Source: Mycobacterium heckeshornense | GTDB lineage: Bacteria > Actinomycetota > Actinomycetes > Mycobacteriales > Mycobacteriaceae | Direction: 5' to 3' | NCBI RefSeq assembly: GCF_016592155.1 | Contig: NZ_AP024237.1 | Location: 2,728,001-2,792,000, forward strand | DNA length: 64,000 bases | Part shown: piece by piece, positions 47,595-57,085 of the stretch | Numbering within the stretch: the stretch's first letter is position 1 | Layout of the letters: each line of letters opens with the position of its first letter | The notes under the pieces: model-generated | Databases searched by the model: none | Seen by the model: the letters and a program-made list of their open reading frames with translations, nothing else | Told to the model about the DNA's origin: nothing | Translations under genes and position numbers: made by a program

Positions 47595-48743
47595 ATGGCA
47601 TTACGCACGCAGCCCCTGACCGGCTTGAGCGACGAGGAGCAGCAGTTCGCCGAAGTCGCATACAACATCGCCTCGGTCTACGCCGACCGCTCGTTTGGCG
47701 ACCGCGACGCCATCGACGCCTACTGGGACGACTGCCGCAAGGCGGGTATGTGCGGTCTTGGCGTGCCCGAGCAGTACGGGGGCGCAGGAGAGGACCTCTT
47801 TCCTCTGGTGCTTGCGACCGAGCGCACCTCGGCTGCCGGTTTCCCGGCTACCCGCCTGGTGACCGGGCAGGGGATGTGCGGGCGGATTTTGCTTCGTGCG
47901 GGCGGCCCCGAGCAGCAGCAGCAGCGGTGGCTGCCCGCCCTTGCTACCGGCGCTGCGCGGTTCTCGTTCGGGCTCACCGAGGCGGGCTCGGGGTCCAATG
48001 CGCAAAAGATGCGCACCACGGCCCGTCGCAAGGGTGATGGCTGGGTGCTCAACGGGGAGAAGACTTACATCACCGCGTTCGACGAGTGCGACGTGATGTT
48101 GCTGGCCGCCAACGCACCCGAGGACGGCGGCATCACCCTGTTTCTCGTCGAGGAGCCGCGCTCGCGCATTGTTTCGCAGCCGGTCCACCTGGGCATGACG
48201 ATCTACGAGCGGCACTGGACCCTGTTCGTCGATGACCTCGAGCTCGGTCCGGACGCAGTCGTTGGCGAGGTGGGCAAGGGTTTCCGCGCCATGTTCGCCG
48301 CGCTGAACTGCGAACGACTCCTCGTCGGGGCTCAATCTCTGGGGCTGGGCCGCCACGGCCTGTCCAGGGCCGTCGGATACGCCAAGGAGCGCGAGGTCTT
48401 CGACGTGCCCATCGGTGCTCACCAGGCAGTCCAGCACCCGCTGGCCGAGGCGTACGTGCAGCTCGAGGCGGCCTGGGCGCTGCTGGTCTCGGCCGCGCGC
48501 GGTTACTCGGAGGGCGGCCGGGGTGGGATGCTCGCCAACGCGGCCAAGATGGCCTGCTGCGACGCCGGTTTCTTCACTCTCGACCGAGCGTTGCAGACCT
48601 TCGGTGGCAGCGGTTACACCACGGACGTCGGGTTGCTCGAGCCCTACCTGCTGACCCGGCTGTTCAGGTCGGTGCCGGTGAGCCGCGAGCTCGGGCTCAA
48701 CCAGATCGCCATGGAGGCGTTGGGCCTCCCCCGTTCGTACTAG
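47595..48743 (+). CDS. Acyl-CoA dehydrogenase
   Basis: This 382-residue flavoprotein starts at ATG 47595 and carries the FAD/substrate motifs FGLTEAGSGSNAQKMRTTAR and WVLNGEKTYITAFDECDV, a C-terminal FGGSGYTTDVGLLEPYLLTR helix and the usual ending LGLPRSY. The catalytic base is not clear by eye. It is likely alpha,beta-dehydrogenation of the pathway's CoA ester. The TAG stop (48741-48743) is also the first three bases of the inserted IS110 element's shared end, so the original downstream sequence is lost. Confidence 0.92.
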   Translation: MALRTQPLTGLSDEEQQFAEVAYNIASVYADRSFGDRDAIDAYWDDCRKAGMCGLGVPEQYGGAGEDLFPLVLATERTSAAGFPATRLVTGQGMCGRILLRAGGPEQQQQRWLPALATGAARFSFGLTEAGSGSNAQKMRTTARRKGDGWVLNGEKTYITAFDECDVMLLAANAPEDGGITLFLVEEPRSRIVSQPVHLGMTIYERHWTLFVDDLELGPDAVVGEVGKGFRAMFAALNCERLLVGAQSLGLGRHGLSRAVGYAKEREVFDVPIGAHQAVQHPLAEAYVQLEAAWALLVSAARGYSEGGRGGMLANAAKMACCDAGFFTLDRALQTFGGSGYTTDVGLLEPYLLTRLFRSVPVSRELGLNQIAMEALGLPRSY

Positions 48744-50200
48744 GAGATTCTCAATGAAGTTGTCAAGCCGCCGCGGCGGTAGGTGCGGGCTGGTATGCCG
48801 TGCCGTCGCGGAGCATGGCCCATACCACGTTGAGGCGGCGGCGCGCCAAAGCGAGGACGGCTTGGGTGTGGGTTTTGCCTTCGGATCTTTTGCGGTCGTA
48901 GTAGGTGCGCGAGGCGGCGTCGGTGCGGATGGCGATTTGGGCGGACAGGTAGCAGGCGCGCAGCAGGCGGCGGTGGTAGCGGCGGGGGCGTTTGAGGTTG
49001 CCGCTGATGCGCCCGGAGTCGCGGGGTACCGGGGCCAGTCCGGACACGCCGGCGAGGCGGTCGACGGAGTCGAAGCCGCATATGTCGCCGCCGGTGGCGG
49101 CGAGGAACTCGGCGCCGAGCACGACACCGAAGCCGGGCATGCTCAAGATGATTTCAGCGTGGCGGTGGCGGCGAAATCGCTCCTCGATCATCGTCTCGGT
49201 GTCGTCGATTTCGATGTCGAGGGCCATCACCTCCTTAGCCAGGCGAGCCACCACGGTGGCAGCCAGGTGTTGTCCGGGCACGATGGTGTGCTGGGCGTTA
49301 GCGGCCGCAAGGGCTTTGGACGCGACAGCATCGGCATTGCGGGCCTTACGTTTTCGCAACCAGGCGGCCAGCTCAGCAGCACCGGCGCGGCGCAGCCCGT
49401 CAGGCGTTTGATAGCCGGTAAGCAAAATCAACGCGGCCTTGCTGGTGCTGTAGTCAAAGGCGCGTTCCAGGGCGGGGAAGTATTCCAGCAGCTGGGCCCG
49501 CAGCCGGTTGATCGCCCGGGTGCGATCGGCCACCAAATCAGCGCGCCGGCTGGTGAGGATGCGCAGTTCCACCGCGATCTCGTCGCCGGGTCGCAACGGC
49601 TGCAGGTCGCGGCGCATCCGGGCCTGATCGGCAATGATCGCGGCGTCTTTGGCGTCGGTCTTGCCATCGCCGCGGTAGCCGCCCGAGGCGTGATAGACGG
49701 TGCGCCCGGGGATATACAGCAGCCGCTGCCCGGCCCCGACCAGCAGAGCAATCAACACCGCAGCGCCACCACCGTTGAGATCGATCGCCCAGGTGATCTC
49801 AGCGCCATCAACCACAGTGCTGACCGTGCTGATCAACTCCAGCAGCGCAGTTTCGTCGTTAGCGACCCGCTGCGCCAGCAGCCGCTGCCCTTCGGCGTCG
49901 ATGACCACACAGTAGTGATCAGATTTACCGGCGTCGACACCAGCCCACAACTGCTGCCCCACAACCACCTCCGTAATCGCCGTAACAATCGACCCAGCAG
50001 ACGACCACGCCGACGTGTCCTTACACAGCGATCGAATCGCATCTCTCAATTAGCGGTCGAGTCGTCGCGGGACGCCGGGCGGCCAATCTCCTTCGGCCAT
50101 CACCGACGGCAAACCCATGAAAGCCATACCCGACGCCCCTGGGCAGTTCGAAGCCTACGGCCAACGGCAACGACCACCCTGCAAGAAAGGTAAGGACCCC
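48741..50200 (-). mobile_element. Second IS110-type element, complete copy
   Basis: The 3' end begins at TAGGAGATTCTC (48741), shared with 16168. The transposase occupies 48763-49962 and the 5' non-coding region continues to about 50200, just before a 14-base tandem repeat at the next gene's start. The 5' limit is approximate because the other copy is truncated. Confidence 0.75.
48763..49962 (-). CDS. IS110-family transposase (second type)
   Basis: This is a 399-residue transposase from GTG 49962, chosen because GGAGG lies five bases upstream; the longer frame to 50049 lacks a ribosome site. The DEDD domain has WAGVDAGKSDHYCVV, EITWAIDLNGGGAA, GKTDAKDAAIIADQ; the Tnp20 domain has LSMPGFGVVLGAEFLA and VSGLAPVPRDSGRISG. 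It is intact. A truncated copy lies at 16190-17072. It separates an acyl-CoA dehydrogenase from a short-chain dehydrogenase that may once have been neighbours. Confidence 0.92.
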   Translation of the reverse strand: MGQQLWAGVDAGKSDHYCVVIDAEGQRLLAQRVANDETALLELISTVSTVVDGAEITWAIDLNGGGAAVLIALLVGAGQRLLYIPGRTVYHASGGYRGDGKTDAKDAAIIADQARMRRDLQPLRPGDEIAVELRILTSRRADLVADRTRAINRLRAQLLEYFPALERAFDYSTSKAALILLTGYQTPDGLRRAGAAELAAWLRKRKARNADAVASKALAAANAQHTIVPGQHLAATVVARLAKEVMALDIEIDDTETMIEERFRRHRHAEIILSMPGFGVVLGAEFLAATGGDICGFDSVDRLAGVSGLAPVPRDSGRISGNLKRPRRYHRRLLRACYLSAQIAIRTDAASRTYYDRKRSEGKTHTQAVLALARRRLNVVWAMLRDGTAYQPAPTAAAA

Positions 50201-50228
50201 ATGACGCAGAGCCCATGACGCAGAGCCC
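50201..50228 (+). repeat. 14-bp tandem duplication at a start codon
   Basis: ATGACGCAGAGCCC occurs twice in tandem (50201-50214, 50215-50228). The first ATG reads five codons and stops, while the second starts the short-chain dehydrogenase. It abuts the IS110 left flank and may be a by-product of the insertion. Confidence 0.75.
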
Positions 50229-51147
50229 CAGGACCCTCGACGGGCGCGTCGCGGTCATCACCGGTGCCGGTCGCGGGTTGGGCCGTGCCTACGCCCTGGA
50301 GTTGTCGCGCCGGGGCGCGAGCGTCGTCGTAAACGACGTCGCCTCGTCGTACGCGGACGAGACGGTGGCCGACGTCGAACGAGACGGGGGCACGGCAGTC
50401 GCATCGTATGACGACGTAAGCACCCCCGAGGGCGGTGCCGCGCTGGTGTCCACGGCGACAAGCCGGCTGGGGCGTCTCGACGTGGTCGTCAACAACGCCG
50501 GGATCCTGCGCAACGGCTGGTTCGAGGATCTGACGGTCGAGCAGATCCGCACCGTGCTGGACGTGAACCTCGCGGGCGCATTCTGGGTGACCCAGCCCGC
50601 CTGGCGGATCATGAAGGAGCAGGGCTACGGCCGTGTCGTGATGACCGCATCGAGCAGCGGGCTCTTCTCCCACCAGGGCGCGGCCAACTACGCCGCGTCC
50701 AAGGCGGGGATCTACGGGTTGACCAAGGCGCTGGCCTGCGAGGGAATAGGTCACGGGGTCACAGTCAACGCGGTCCTGCCGTGGGCGACGACAACGATCG
50801 CCCAGGGCAACCCGGTGCCGGGTCACGTCGAGGCGTGGGCGCCGCTCCGTGCGCTCGACCTGCCGATGGAGGACCCTCGGCGCAGCCCGGAGACGATGGC
50901 CCACCTGGTCGCCCACCTGGCCTCGGAGTCGTCCACCACGACCGGTGAGGCGTTCAGCGTGTGCCGCGGGCGCTACGGCCGGGTCTTCGTCGGCGTGGCC
51001 GACGGGTGGATCGCCCCCGCGAAGCAGCCCGTGAGCGCCGAGGTCGTTGCCGAGCACTTCGAGGAGATCCGCGATGTCTCCCGGCACACGGTGCCGATGT
51101 TGGTCTTCGACGAGGTCAGGAACGTGGTCACCCGGCTGCCGGACTAG
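50215..51147 (+). CDS. Short-chain dehydrogenase/reductase (17-beta-HSD4-like)
   Basis: This 310-residue NAD(P)-dependent SDR has the cofactor motif TGAGRGLGRAYA (about residues 17-28) and NNAG in VVNNAGILRNGWF. The catalytic Ser, Tyr and Lys are in MTASSSGLFSHQGAANYAAS with the Lys following. The arrangement is typical of the dehydrogenase part of multifunctional beta-oxidation enzymes acting on 3-hydroxyacyl-CoA. The C-terminal 70 residues extend beyond the minimal SDR fold. It is intact. Confidence 0.92.
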   Translation: MTQSPRTLDGRVAVITGAGRGLGRAYALELSRRGASVVVNDVASSYADETVADVERDGGTAVASYDDVSTPEGGAALVSTATSRLGRLDVVVNNAGILRNGWFEDLTVEQIRTVLDVNLAGAFWVTQPAWRIMKEQGYGRVVMTASSSGLFSHQGAANYAASKAGIYGLTKALACEGIGHGVTVNAVLPWATTTIAQGNPVPGHVEAWAPLRALDLPMEDPRRSPETMAHLVAHLASESSTTTGEAFSVCRGRYGRVFVGVADGWIAPAKQPVSAEVVAEHFEEIRDVSRHTVPMLVFDEVRNVVTRLPD

Positions 51148-51340
51148 ATCAGAGTAGCTGGCTCGCCAGGGCGCACTCGTGGACTAAGGACCCGTTCCCG
51201 TGGCCGCCGGTGATCCATCGCCCGCTAGAACGAACTGCCTCCATCGTTCCTGTGGCGCCCATCGCCAGATACCGCATCGTGCTCACATGCGATCTACGCT
51301 ACGTTCGAATCCATCCGAAAGCCGCTTGTAGCCGACCGGG

Positions 51341-51370
51341 TTGACTATCGAATCAAACGCAGCGTAGATT
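51341..51370 (+). promoter_or_regulatory. Candidate sigma-A-type promoter
   Basis: TTGACT (51341-51346) and TAGATT (51365-51370) are separated by 18 bases, about 30 bases before the ATG of the short-chain dehydrogenase at 51401. This would drive the SDR-kinase-dehydrogenase operon. Confidence 0.5.
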
Positions 51371-51400
51371 CGTGGCTAATCCGCACCGACAGGGGTTCTC

Positions 51401-52168
51401 ATGAGCGCTGCCGTTCCGTCTGCCTTCGACCTGACCGGGAAAGTCTCCCTCGTCACCGGCGGCAGCCGGGGTCTCGGCCGCTCGATGGCCGGAGCGCTGG
51501 CCGCGGCCGGCGCCGAGATCGTGATCGTCAGTCGTAAGCAGGACTCCTGCGAGATCGCGGCCCGGGAGATCGCGCAACAGACCGGGGTACGCACGATGGC
51601 CCACGCGTGCCATGTGTCGCACTGGGATGAGATCGAACGCCTGGTCGACGCTGTTTACGAGCGCTTCGGTCGGGTCGATGTGCTGGTGAATAACGCCGGG
51701 AAGTCCCCGCTGTACGAATCGCTGCTCGACATCACCGAGGAGATGTGGAACTCGGTGCTCGGCGTGAACCTCCTGGGGCCGTTCCGACTCTCGACGCTGA
51801 TCGGCACCCGCATGGTTGAGGCAGGCAGCGGCTCGATCATCAACATCTCGACCGTGGGTTCGGTGCTGGCCGAGCCGTCGTACCTGCCGTACGCGGCCGC
51901 GAAGTCGGGCCTCAACACCATCACCCGCGCCTTCGCCAAGTCCTTCGCGCCCACCGTACGGGTCAATTGCATCATGCCCGGTCCGTTCCACACTGATGTC
52001 ACGGCCAGCTGGTCGGAAGATCAGATTGCCCGGATCTCGCGGAGCGTCCCCCTCGGCCGCGTTGGCGATCCCGACGACATCAACGGCGCCGTACTCTGGC
52101 TGGCTGGCGCCGCCTCGGCCTACGTCACGGGACAGGTATTCGCTGTCGACGGCGGGATGGGGGCATGA
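51401..52168 (+). CDS. Short-chain dehydrogenase/reductase
   Basis: This 255-residue classical SDR has the glycine motif VTGGSRGLGRSMAGAL, NNAG in VLVNNAGKSPLYE, and catalytic Ser (INISTVGSVLAEPS) with Tyr and Lys in YLPYAAAKSGLNTITR. It ends VTGQVFAVDGGMGA, the usual C-terminus. It is translationally coupled to the next gene by ATGA. It probably oxidises a hydroxyl introduced upstream in the pathway. Confidence 0.92.
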   Translation: MSAAVPSAFDLTGKVSLVTGGSRGLGRSMAGALAAAGAEIVIVSRKQDSCEIAAREIAQQTGVRTMAHACHVSHWDEIERLVDAVYERFGRVDVLVNNAGKSPLYESLLDITEEMWNSVLGVNLLGPFRLSTLIGTRMVEAGSGSIINISTVGSVLAEPSYLPYAAAKSGLNTITRAFAKSFAPTVRVNCIMPGPFHTDVTASWSEDQIARISRSVPLGRVGDPDDINGAVLWLAGAASAYVTGQVFAVDGGMGA

Positions 52169-53211
52169 CCCCGACCAGTCGAGCCGCCGCCACGCCACTC
52201 GACCAGGACGAACTGCGCGACCGCCTGGCCGCCGGTCTTGCCGGGCTCGGGGCGCGCCTCGGCGAGCTGCGCCTGCTGCCGGCCGCCGCCGGCGGCGGCA
52301 ACTCGGGAATCACCTGCCTGGCCCGGGTCAGGGGGGGCGGCCTCGGCGAGCGCCTCGTCGTCAAGGTCGCTCCGCCCGGCCTCGAACCGGTCCGCAACCG
52401 CGACGTCGTGCGCCAGGCCCGGCTGCTTCAGGCCCTGGGGCGCGACGGTCGGGTGCCGGTGCCCGGCGTCGTCCTCGTCTCCCCTGGCGACCCGCCCGCG
52501 CTGCCGCCGGCGGTCGTCATGCGTTTCGTCGAGGGTGAGACGGTCGAACCGGGCCTGGAGCCCACCCGCCCCTCGGCCGAAATCGTGCGGTCCCGCTCGC
52601 TTGCGGCGGCTCGCTTGCTCGCCGTCCTGCACGGCCTTGACGCCACGGCCCTTGGCCTCGACAGCGAGGCGCCGATGAGCCTGCGCGACGAACTGGACAA
52701 GTGGGCCCGGGCATTCGCCTCCGTGGAGCCCGCGCACCAGGCAGGGCACGGCGCGATCCTTCCGCTGCTGGTCGCAAGCATGCCCGAGCCGGTCCCGGCC
52801 GCAATCTGCCACGGCGACTTTCGGCTGGGCAACATGCTCTGTTCCGGTCCGGACATCGCGGCCGTCATCGACTGGGAGATCTGGTCGCGCAGCGACCCGC
52901 GACTCGACCTGTCCTGGTTGCTGTGGATCAGCGACCCGACCCATCCCAGCGCCGTTGGTCCAGTTGCGGGCATGCCTTCGGCTGATGAGCTGATCGCCGC
53001 TTATGTCGACGCCGGCGGAAACCCGATCGGGCGCCGGGAACTCGTCTGGTTCCGGGCGCTGACTTGCTACAAACAGGCCTCCACCGTGGCGCTGCTGGCC
53101 AAGCACGGCCGGCGCAAGCAGGATGGCAGCGCGCCCGCGTTTGAGGCGCTGGCCCCGCGGCTCATCGCCCGGGCGCGGGCACTGCTCGAGAGCCAGGACA
53201 TCGTCGCATGA
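52165..53211 (+). CDS. APH-family phosphotransferase (ACAD10/11 or LvaA-like)
   Basis: This 348-residue aminoglycoside-phosphotransferase-fold kinase has the catalytic loop CHGDFRLGNML (HGDxxxxN), the metal-binding Asp in AAVIDWEIWSRSDP and an N-lobe KVAPPGLEPVRNRD. The stop overlaps the start of an acyl-CoA dehydrogenase as ATGA. In eukaryotic ACAD10/11 the same two domains are fused, and in the Pseudomonas lva pathway a kinase of this fold phosphorylates 4-hydroxyacyl-CoA. Drug resistance is therefore unlikely to be its role. Confidence 0.9.
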   Translation: MTPTSRAAATPLDQDELRDRLAAGLAGLGARLGELRLLPAAAGGGNSGITCLARVRGGGLGERLVVKVAPPGLEPVRNRDVVRQARLLQALGRDGRVPVPGVVLVSPGDPPALPPAVVMRFVEGETVEPGLEPTRPSAEIVRSRSLAAARLLAVLHGLDATALGLDSEAPMSLRDELDKWARAFASVEPAHQAGHGAILPLLVASMPEPVPAAICHGDFRLGNMLCSGPDIAAVIDWEIWSRSDPRLDLSWLLWISDPTHPSAVGPVAGMPSADELIAAYVDAGGNPIGRRELVWFRALTCYKQASTVALLAKHGRRKQDGSAPAFEALAPRLIARARALLESQDIVA

Positions 53212-54506
53212 CGTGGGACTTCACCACCGACCCCGAGTTTCAGGCCAAGCTCGACTGGGCCGACCGCTTCGTCCGAGACGATGTCGAGCCGCTCGATCTG
53301 GTCTTGCCCGGCCGCCGTTTCGAAATTCCATCCGCCCGAGTGCGGTCGGTCATCGACCCGCTCAAGCAGCGGGTCCGCGAGGAGGGACTGTGGGCTGCGC
53401 ACCTTGGTCCCGAACTCGGCGGCAAGGGCTTCGGCCAGCTCAAGCTGGCCTTACTCAACGAGATACTCGGCCGCTCGGAATGGGCGCCGGTCATCTTCGG
53501 GACGATGGCGCCGGACGCCGGCAATGCCGAGATCCTCGCCCACTACGGCACCGACGCGCAGAAGGCCACCTACCTGCAACCGCTGCTGGACGGCGAGATC
53601 TTCTCGTGCTTCTCGATGACCGAGCCCCACGGCGGATCGGACCCCACGCAGTTTGTCACCCGCGGGGTTCGCGACGGCGAGGGCTGGGTGCTCAACGGCG
53701 AGAAGTTCTTCTCCTCCAACGCCAAGACCTCAGCGTTCCTCATCGTCATGGCGGTCACGGACCCAGACGTCCCCGCCTACCAGGGCATGTCGATGTTCCT
53801 CGTCCCGACGCGCACGCCGGGCGTGAACATTCTGCGCAACGTCGGGCACAGCGGCACGCCGATGAACTCCGGCATCCACGGCTGGATCCGGTACGAGGAC
53901 GTCCGGCTTCCAGGCGACAGTGTCCTCGGCGGACCAGGCCAGGCCTTCGCGATCGCGCAGACTCGCCTCGGTGGCGGGCGAATCCACCACGCAATGCGCA
54001 CGATCGCCCGATGCACACAGGCCATGGACATGATGTGCGAGCGGGTGCTGAGCCGCACCACGAAGGGAACGCTGCTGGCCGAAAAGCAGCTCGTGCAGGC
54101 GGCGATCGCCGACTCCTGGATCCAGATCCAGCAGTTCCGACTCCTGGTGCTGCACACCGCGTGGCTCATTGACCAAAACAGCACCGCCGGTGCCCGGCGC
54201 GAGGTCGCGGCGTGCAAAGTGCTGTGCGAGCAGGTGCTGCACGATGTCGCCTGGCGGGCTATGCATATTCACGGCGCGCTCGGGATCACCAACGAAATGC
54301 CGCTGATGCCGATGATTGAGGAGGCCGCGGTGATGGGACTTGCCGACGGGCCCACGGAGGTCCATAAGGTGACGGTGGCACGGCAGGTGCTGCGTGACTA
54401 CAAGGCAAATGAAGGGCAGTTCCCGTCGATGTGGCTACCACCACGCGTCGCCGCGGCCCGTGACCGCTACGCCGACCTCCTTGGACCTGAGATCGTCGAT
54501 CTATGA
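53208..54506 (+). CDS. Acyl-CoA dehydrogenase (ACAD10/11 or LvaC-like)
   Basis: This 432-residue acyl-CoA dehydrogenase family member is coupled to the kinase gene by ATGA. Motifs are SMTEPHGGSDPTQFVTRGVR, WVLNGEKFFSSNAKTSAF, the arginine-rich GGRIHHAMRTIARC and GLADGPTEVHKVTVARQVLR near the C-terminus. The ACAD11 type acts with the kinase to remove phosphate from a 4-phosphoacyl-CoA, turning a 4-hydroxy acid into a beta-oxidation substrate. I infer this from pairing and family; classical dehydrogenation cannot be excluded. Confidence 0.9.
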   Translation: MTWDFTTDPEFQAKLDWADRFVRDDVEPLDLVLPGRRFEIPSARVRSVIDPLKQRVREEGLWAAHLGPELGGKGFGQLKLALLNEILGRSEWAPVIFGTMAPDAGNAEILAHYGTDAQKATYLQPLLDGEIFSCFSMTEPHGGSDPTQFVTRGVRDGEGWVLNGEKFFSSNAKTSAFLIVMAVTDPDVPAYQGMSMFLVPTRTPGVNILRNVGHSGTPMNSGIHGWIRYEDVRLPGDSVLGGPGQAFAIAQTRLGGGRIHHAMRTIARCTQAMDMMCERVLSRTTKGTLLAEKQLVQAAIADSWIQIQQFRLLVLHTAWLIDQNSTAGARREVAACKVLCEQVLHDVAWRAMHIHGALGITNEMPLMPMIEEAAVMGLADGPTEVHKVTVARQVLRDYKANEGQFPSMWLPPRVAAARDRYADLLGPEIVDL

Positions 54507-54552
54507 CCCAAGATCACCGACGCGAACGCCACACATACTGGGGAAGGGCACA

Positions 54553-55580
54553 TTAGAGAACAACGACCGCGCGCCCCTCGACCGATGCGTCAGCCACAGC
54601 GGCGATCCCGTCGGCGATGCGGTCGAACGCAAAGTGTGTGGCCGAGACCTCGACCGCACCCGATGCGGCGAGGTCAATCACCTCCGTCAGGTCGACCGGC
54701 GTGAACCCCATGGTGTTAATTACGTGCGCATTCATCGGGACGGTGAGCCAGCCCACACCAACCTCGCCCCCGCCGATGCCGGCGATCACCACCCGCCCCC
54801 GCAGCCGATCGAAGAGACCGCGGTCGTCAGCGAATCGGTGCTGCCGACGAAGTCGAACACGACGTCGACCGCGCCGCCGGCCGCCGCGCGCAGGGCCTCG
54901 GCCGAGTTTTCGTCGGCGACGACCGTCTCGTGCGCGCCCAACCTAAGCGCGTTTGCCAGCCGGTGTGGCACGGTGTCGAGTGCCACCACCCGGGCACTGG
55001 TGAGCAATCTGAGGTACTGCACGGCGTAGCTGCCCAGCCCGCCGACCCCGATCACAGCGGCGGTGCTACCGGGGGCCAGGCGGGACTGCTGGCGCTTCAC
55101 TGCGTGATAGGACGTCGCGCCAGCGTCCGACAGGGGCGCCGCTGTCACCGGGTCGAGGGAGCCGAGTCCGACGACGTGCCGGACATCGGCCAGCATGTAC
55201 TCGGCCAGCCCGCCATCGTCGCCCGAACCGTAGCCAGCCATGACCATGTTGCGGCACTCGTTCTGCCTGCCCCCGACGCAGCGGTCGCACGTCCCGCAGA
55301 ACCCGACTCCGGACACGATCACGCCGTCGCCCTCGGCCACGTGCGTGATGCCGGCGCCGAGCCGGGCGATCGTGCCGGAGTTCTCGTGGCCGAGCGTGAA
55401 CGGCGGTTCCTTCGGCCATACTCCTGGCGAGCTGCGCAGGATGTGCAGGTCCGAGCCGCACAAGCCCACCCCTGCCATCTTGATCAGCACCTGGCCGGGC
55501 CCCGGATCGGGCACCGGGACCTCCCGGTACTCAGGCGCCGTCCCCCACCGGATCAACCGGTAAGCCTGCATCGTGGCCAT
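54553..55580 (-). pseudogene. Zinc-dependent alcohol dehydrogenase, frameshifted
   Basis: This is a medium-chain dehydrogenase of about 342 residues. It has catalytic zinc ligands in GLCGSDLH and TLGHENSG, the structural-zinc Cys cluster (GFCGTCDRCVGGRQNEC) and the Rossmann motif VIGVGGLGSYAVQYL. After SIGCGG the frame is lost at a C/G-rich stretch (54790-54802), and the other frame continues VVIAGIGGGEVGVGW to the native end at 54553. It starts at ATG 55580, 20 bases after the second P450 gene, suggesting oxidation of the alcohol formed by that P450. As printed it is truncated. Confidence 0.87.
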
Positions 55581-55600
55581 CGGTCAGTTTCTGATCGTTG

Positions 55601-56785
55601 TCATCGCGAAGCCGTCACGATCAGAGGTTCCGGGGCCCGGACAAAGCCGGCGCGATAGACGATCCCATCGGTCTCTATGTCCAGCCGGGCGAGCTGTGAC
55701 AGCTCCTGGATGACGAATCGGAGCTCGGCCATAGCGAGGTGCCTGCCCAGGCAGCGGTGCACCCCAGCGCCGAAAGACAAGTGCCGCACAGCGTTCGGCC
55801 GGTCGATGTCGAGCGTATCCGGGTCCAGGAAGACGCGCTCGTCCCGGTTTGCCGAGGCCCAGTTGAGCAGGACGAAGTCGCCGTCGCTCATCGGGCATCC
55901 CTGGACCTCGAGATCGCGGGTCAGCGTGCGCCCGCCGGTCGGTACCGGCGCCTCGAAACGGAGGAACTCGCTGATCGCGCGGTCGAGCGTCTCGCGGTCG
56001 GCGCCGCGAAGGCGCTCCCGCAGGGCCGGGTCGGCCAGGCGCATCGTCAGATTGGCCAGCGCGGCCGTGGTCGTGTCGAGCCCGGCCATCGTGAGCTGCC
56101 AGACGATCTCCGTGCGCAGCTTGTCGGTGAGCTCGAATTCACCGAGCGGACCCGCGTGCGCGATCGTTCCTATCATGGTGTCGCGCTCACCTCTCGCCCG
56201 CGCGCCATCGAGCAGGGACGAGCACCAGACGAGAAGCTCCGGGACAATCTCGCCTGCATCCTGCGGCGCGGAGAACAGGCGGTTCAGCACCTTCAGGACA
56301 GCACCCACTTGGGCGGGATCCTGGTCGAAGTGGGTGTGAAAGATGACGATCGCCGGCAGGATGCCGGTGAACGCGGCCGTGAAGTCGACTGGCTGGCCGG
56401 TCAGGCACGGGGCCAACAGGTCGTGCACGATCTGGCCGATCAACGGCTCCTTGGCGGCGATAGCCTCGGCCGTGAAGAACGGTGACAAGAGGTCGCGCAC
56501 CTCGCGGTGGAAGGGCGGATCGGTTTCGAGCGGCACCATGTCGAAGAGCTCGTTGTCGAACCGCACCGGCGCGGCGCCCTTCGTGGTCGTGAAGTTCCTC
56601 CACGATTTGGCGGCCGCGAAGACGTCCTCGTATCGGCTCATTACCCAGAAGCCGCCGTGCGACTCGCTCCACGCCACCGGGCACTCGTCGCGCATCTGGC
56701 GCGAACGCTCCCAGAGGTCGCGCGACAGCTCGAGATCGAGCGGATCGAATTCTACGGTGCGTTCGGAATGAGGGTTATCGACCAT
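55601..56785 (-). CDS. Cytochrome P450 (second)
   Basis: This 394-residue P450 has the heme Cys at C345 (FGAGVHRCLGRHLAM), ExxR in SEFLRFEAPVPTG and the I-helix AGLDTTTAA. It shares the N-terminal pattern RDECPVAWSESHGGFWVMSR with the first P450, so the two are probably related duplicates with different substrates. It precedes the alcohol dehydrogenase on the minus strand and is divergent from the tandem TetR gene, a common regulator-target layout. Confidence 0.93.
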   Translation of the reverse strand: MVDNPHSERTVEFDPLDLELSRDLWERSRQMRDECPVAWSESHGGFWVMSRYEDVFAAAKSWRNFTTTKGAAPVRFDNELFDMVPLETDPPFHREVRDLLSPFFTAEAIAAKEPLIGQIVHDLLAPCLTGQPVDFTAAFTGILPAIVIFHTHFDQDPAQVGAVLKVLNRLFSAPQDAGEIVPELLVWCSSLLDGARARGERDTMIGTIAHAGPLGEFELTDKLRTEIVWQLTMAGLDTTTAALANLTMRLADPALRERLRGADRETLDRAISEFLRFEAPVPTGGRTLTRDLEVQGCPMSDGDFVLLNWASANRDERVFLDPDTLDIDRPNAVRHLSFGAGVHRCLGRHLAMAELRFVIQELSQLARLDIETDGIVYRAGFVRAPEPLIVTASR

Positions 56786-57085
56786 GGGCGAAATCTACGC
56801 GCCGTTCGATTCTTCAGTCAAGGACAATGGAACACGCGCGCATCGGCGCCCTCACGGTTGAGGCCGACCCCGATCCCTCGACGCCGCCGTCTCCGTCGAC
56901 CCTGCTTCCGGCAGGCGCGCAGCGAGGTACGAAGCCTGACACGGTCCGGCGTTGTGAAGGCGATGCGAGTCGGCGCCACACCCACCTACTAGACTCTTTC
57001 GGACAGAGCGTAGACGGCGATCCTCGGGTGATCCGGCGCCGACCGGGCCGCTGACGACCGGGGCTAGAGAGGCGGTGGTGGCGCG
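56786..57085. promoter_or_regulatory. Intergenic region between P450 and tandem TetR
   Basis: A 300-base divergent intergenic region. No perfect long dyad was seen by eye; GTTCGATTC and CAGTCAAGG lie close to the P450 start. This is the most likely place for TetR binding. Confidence 0.35.

Noticed and set aside
52165..53211. Aminoglycoside-resistance gene
   Set aside because: The APH fold is present, but coupling to an ACAD10/11-type dehydrogenase points to acyl-CoA metabolism.
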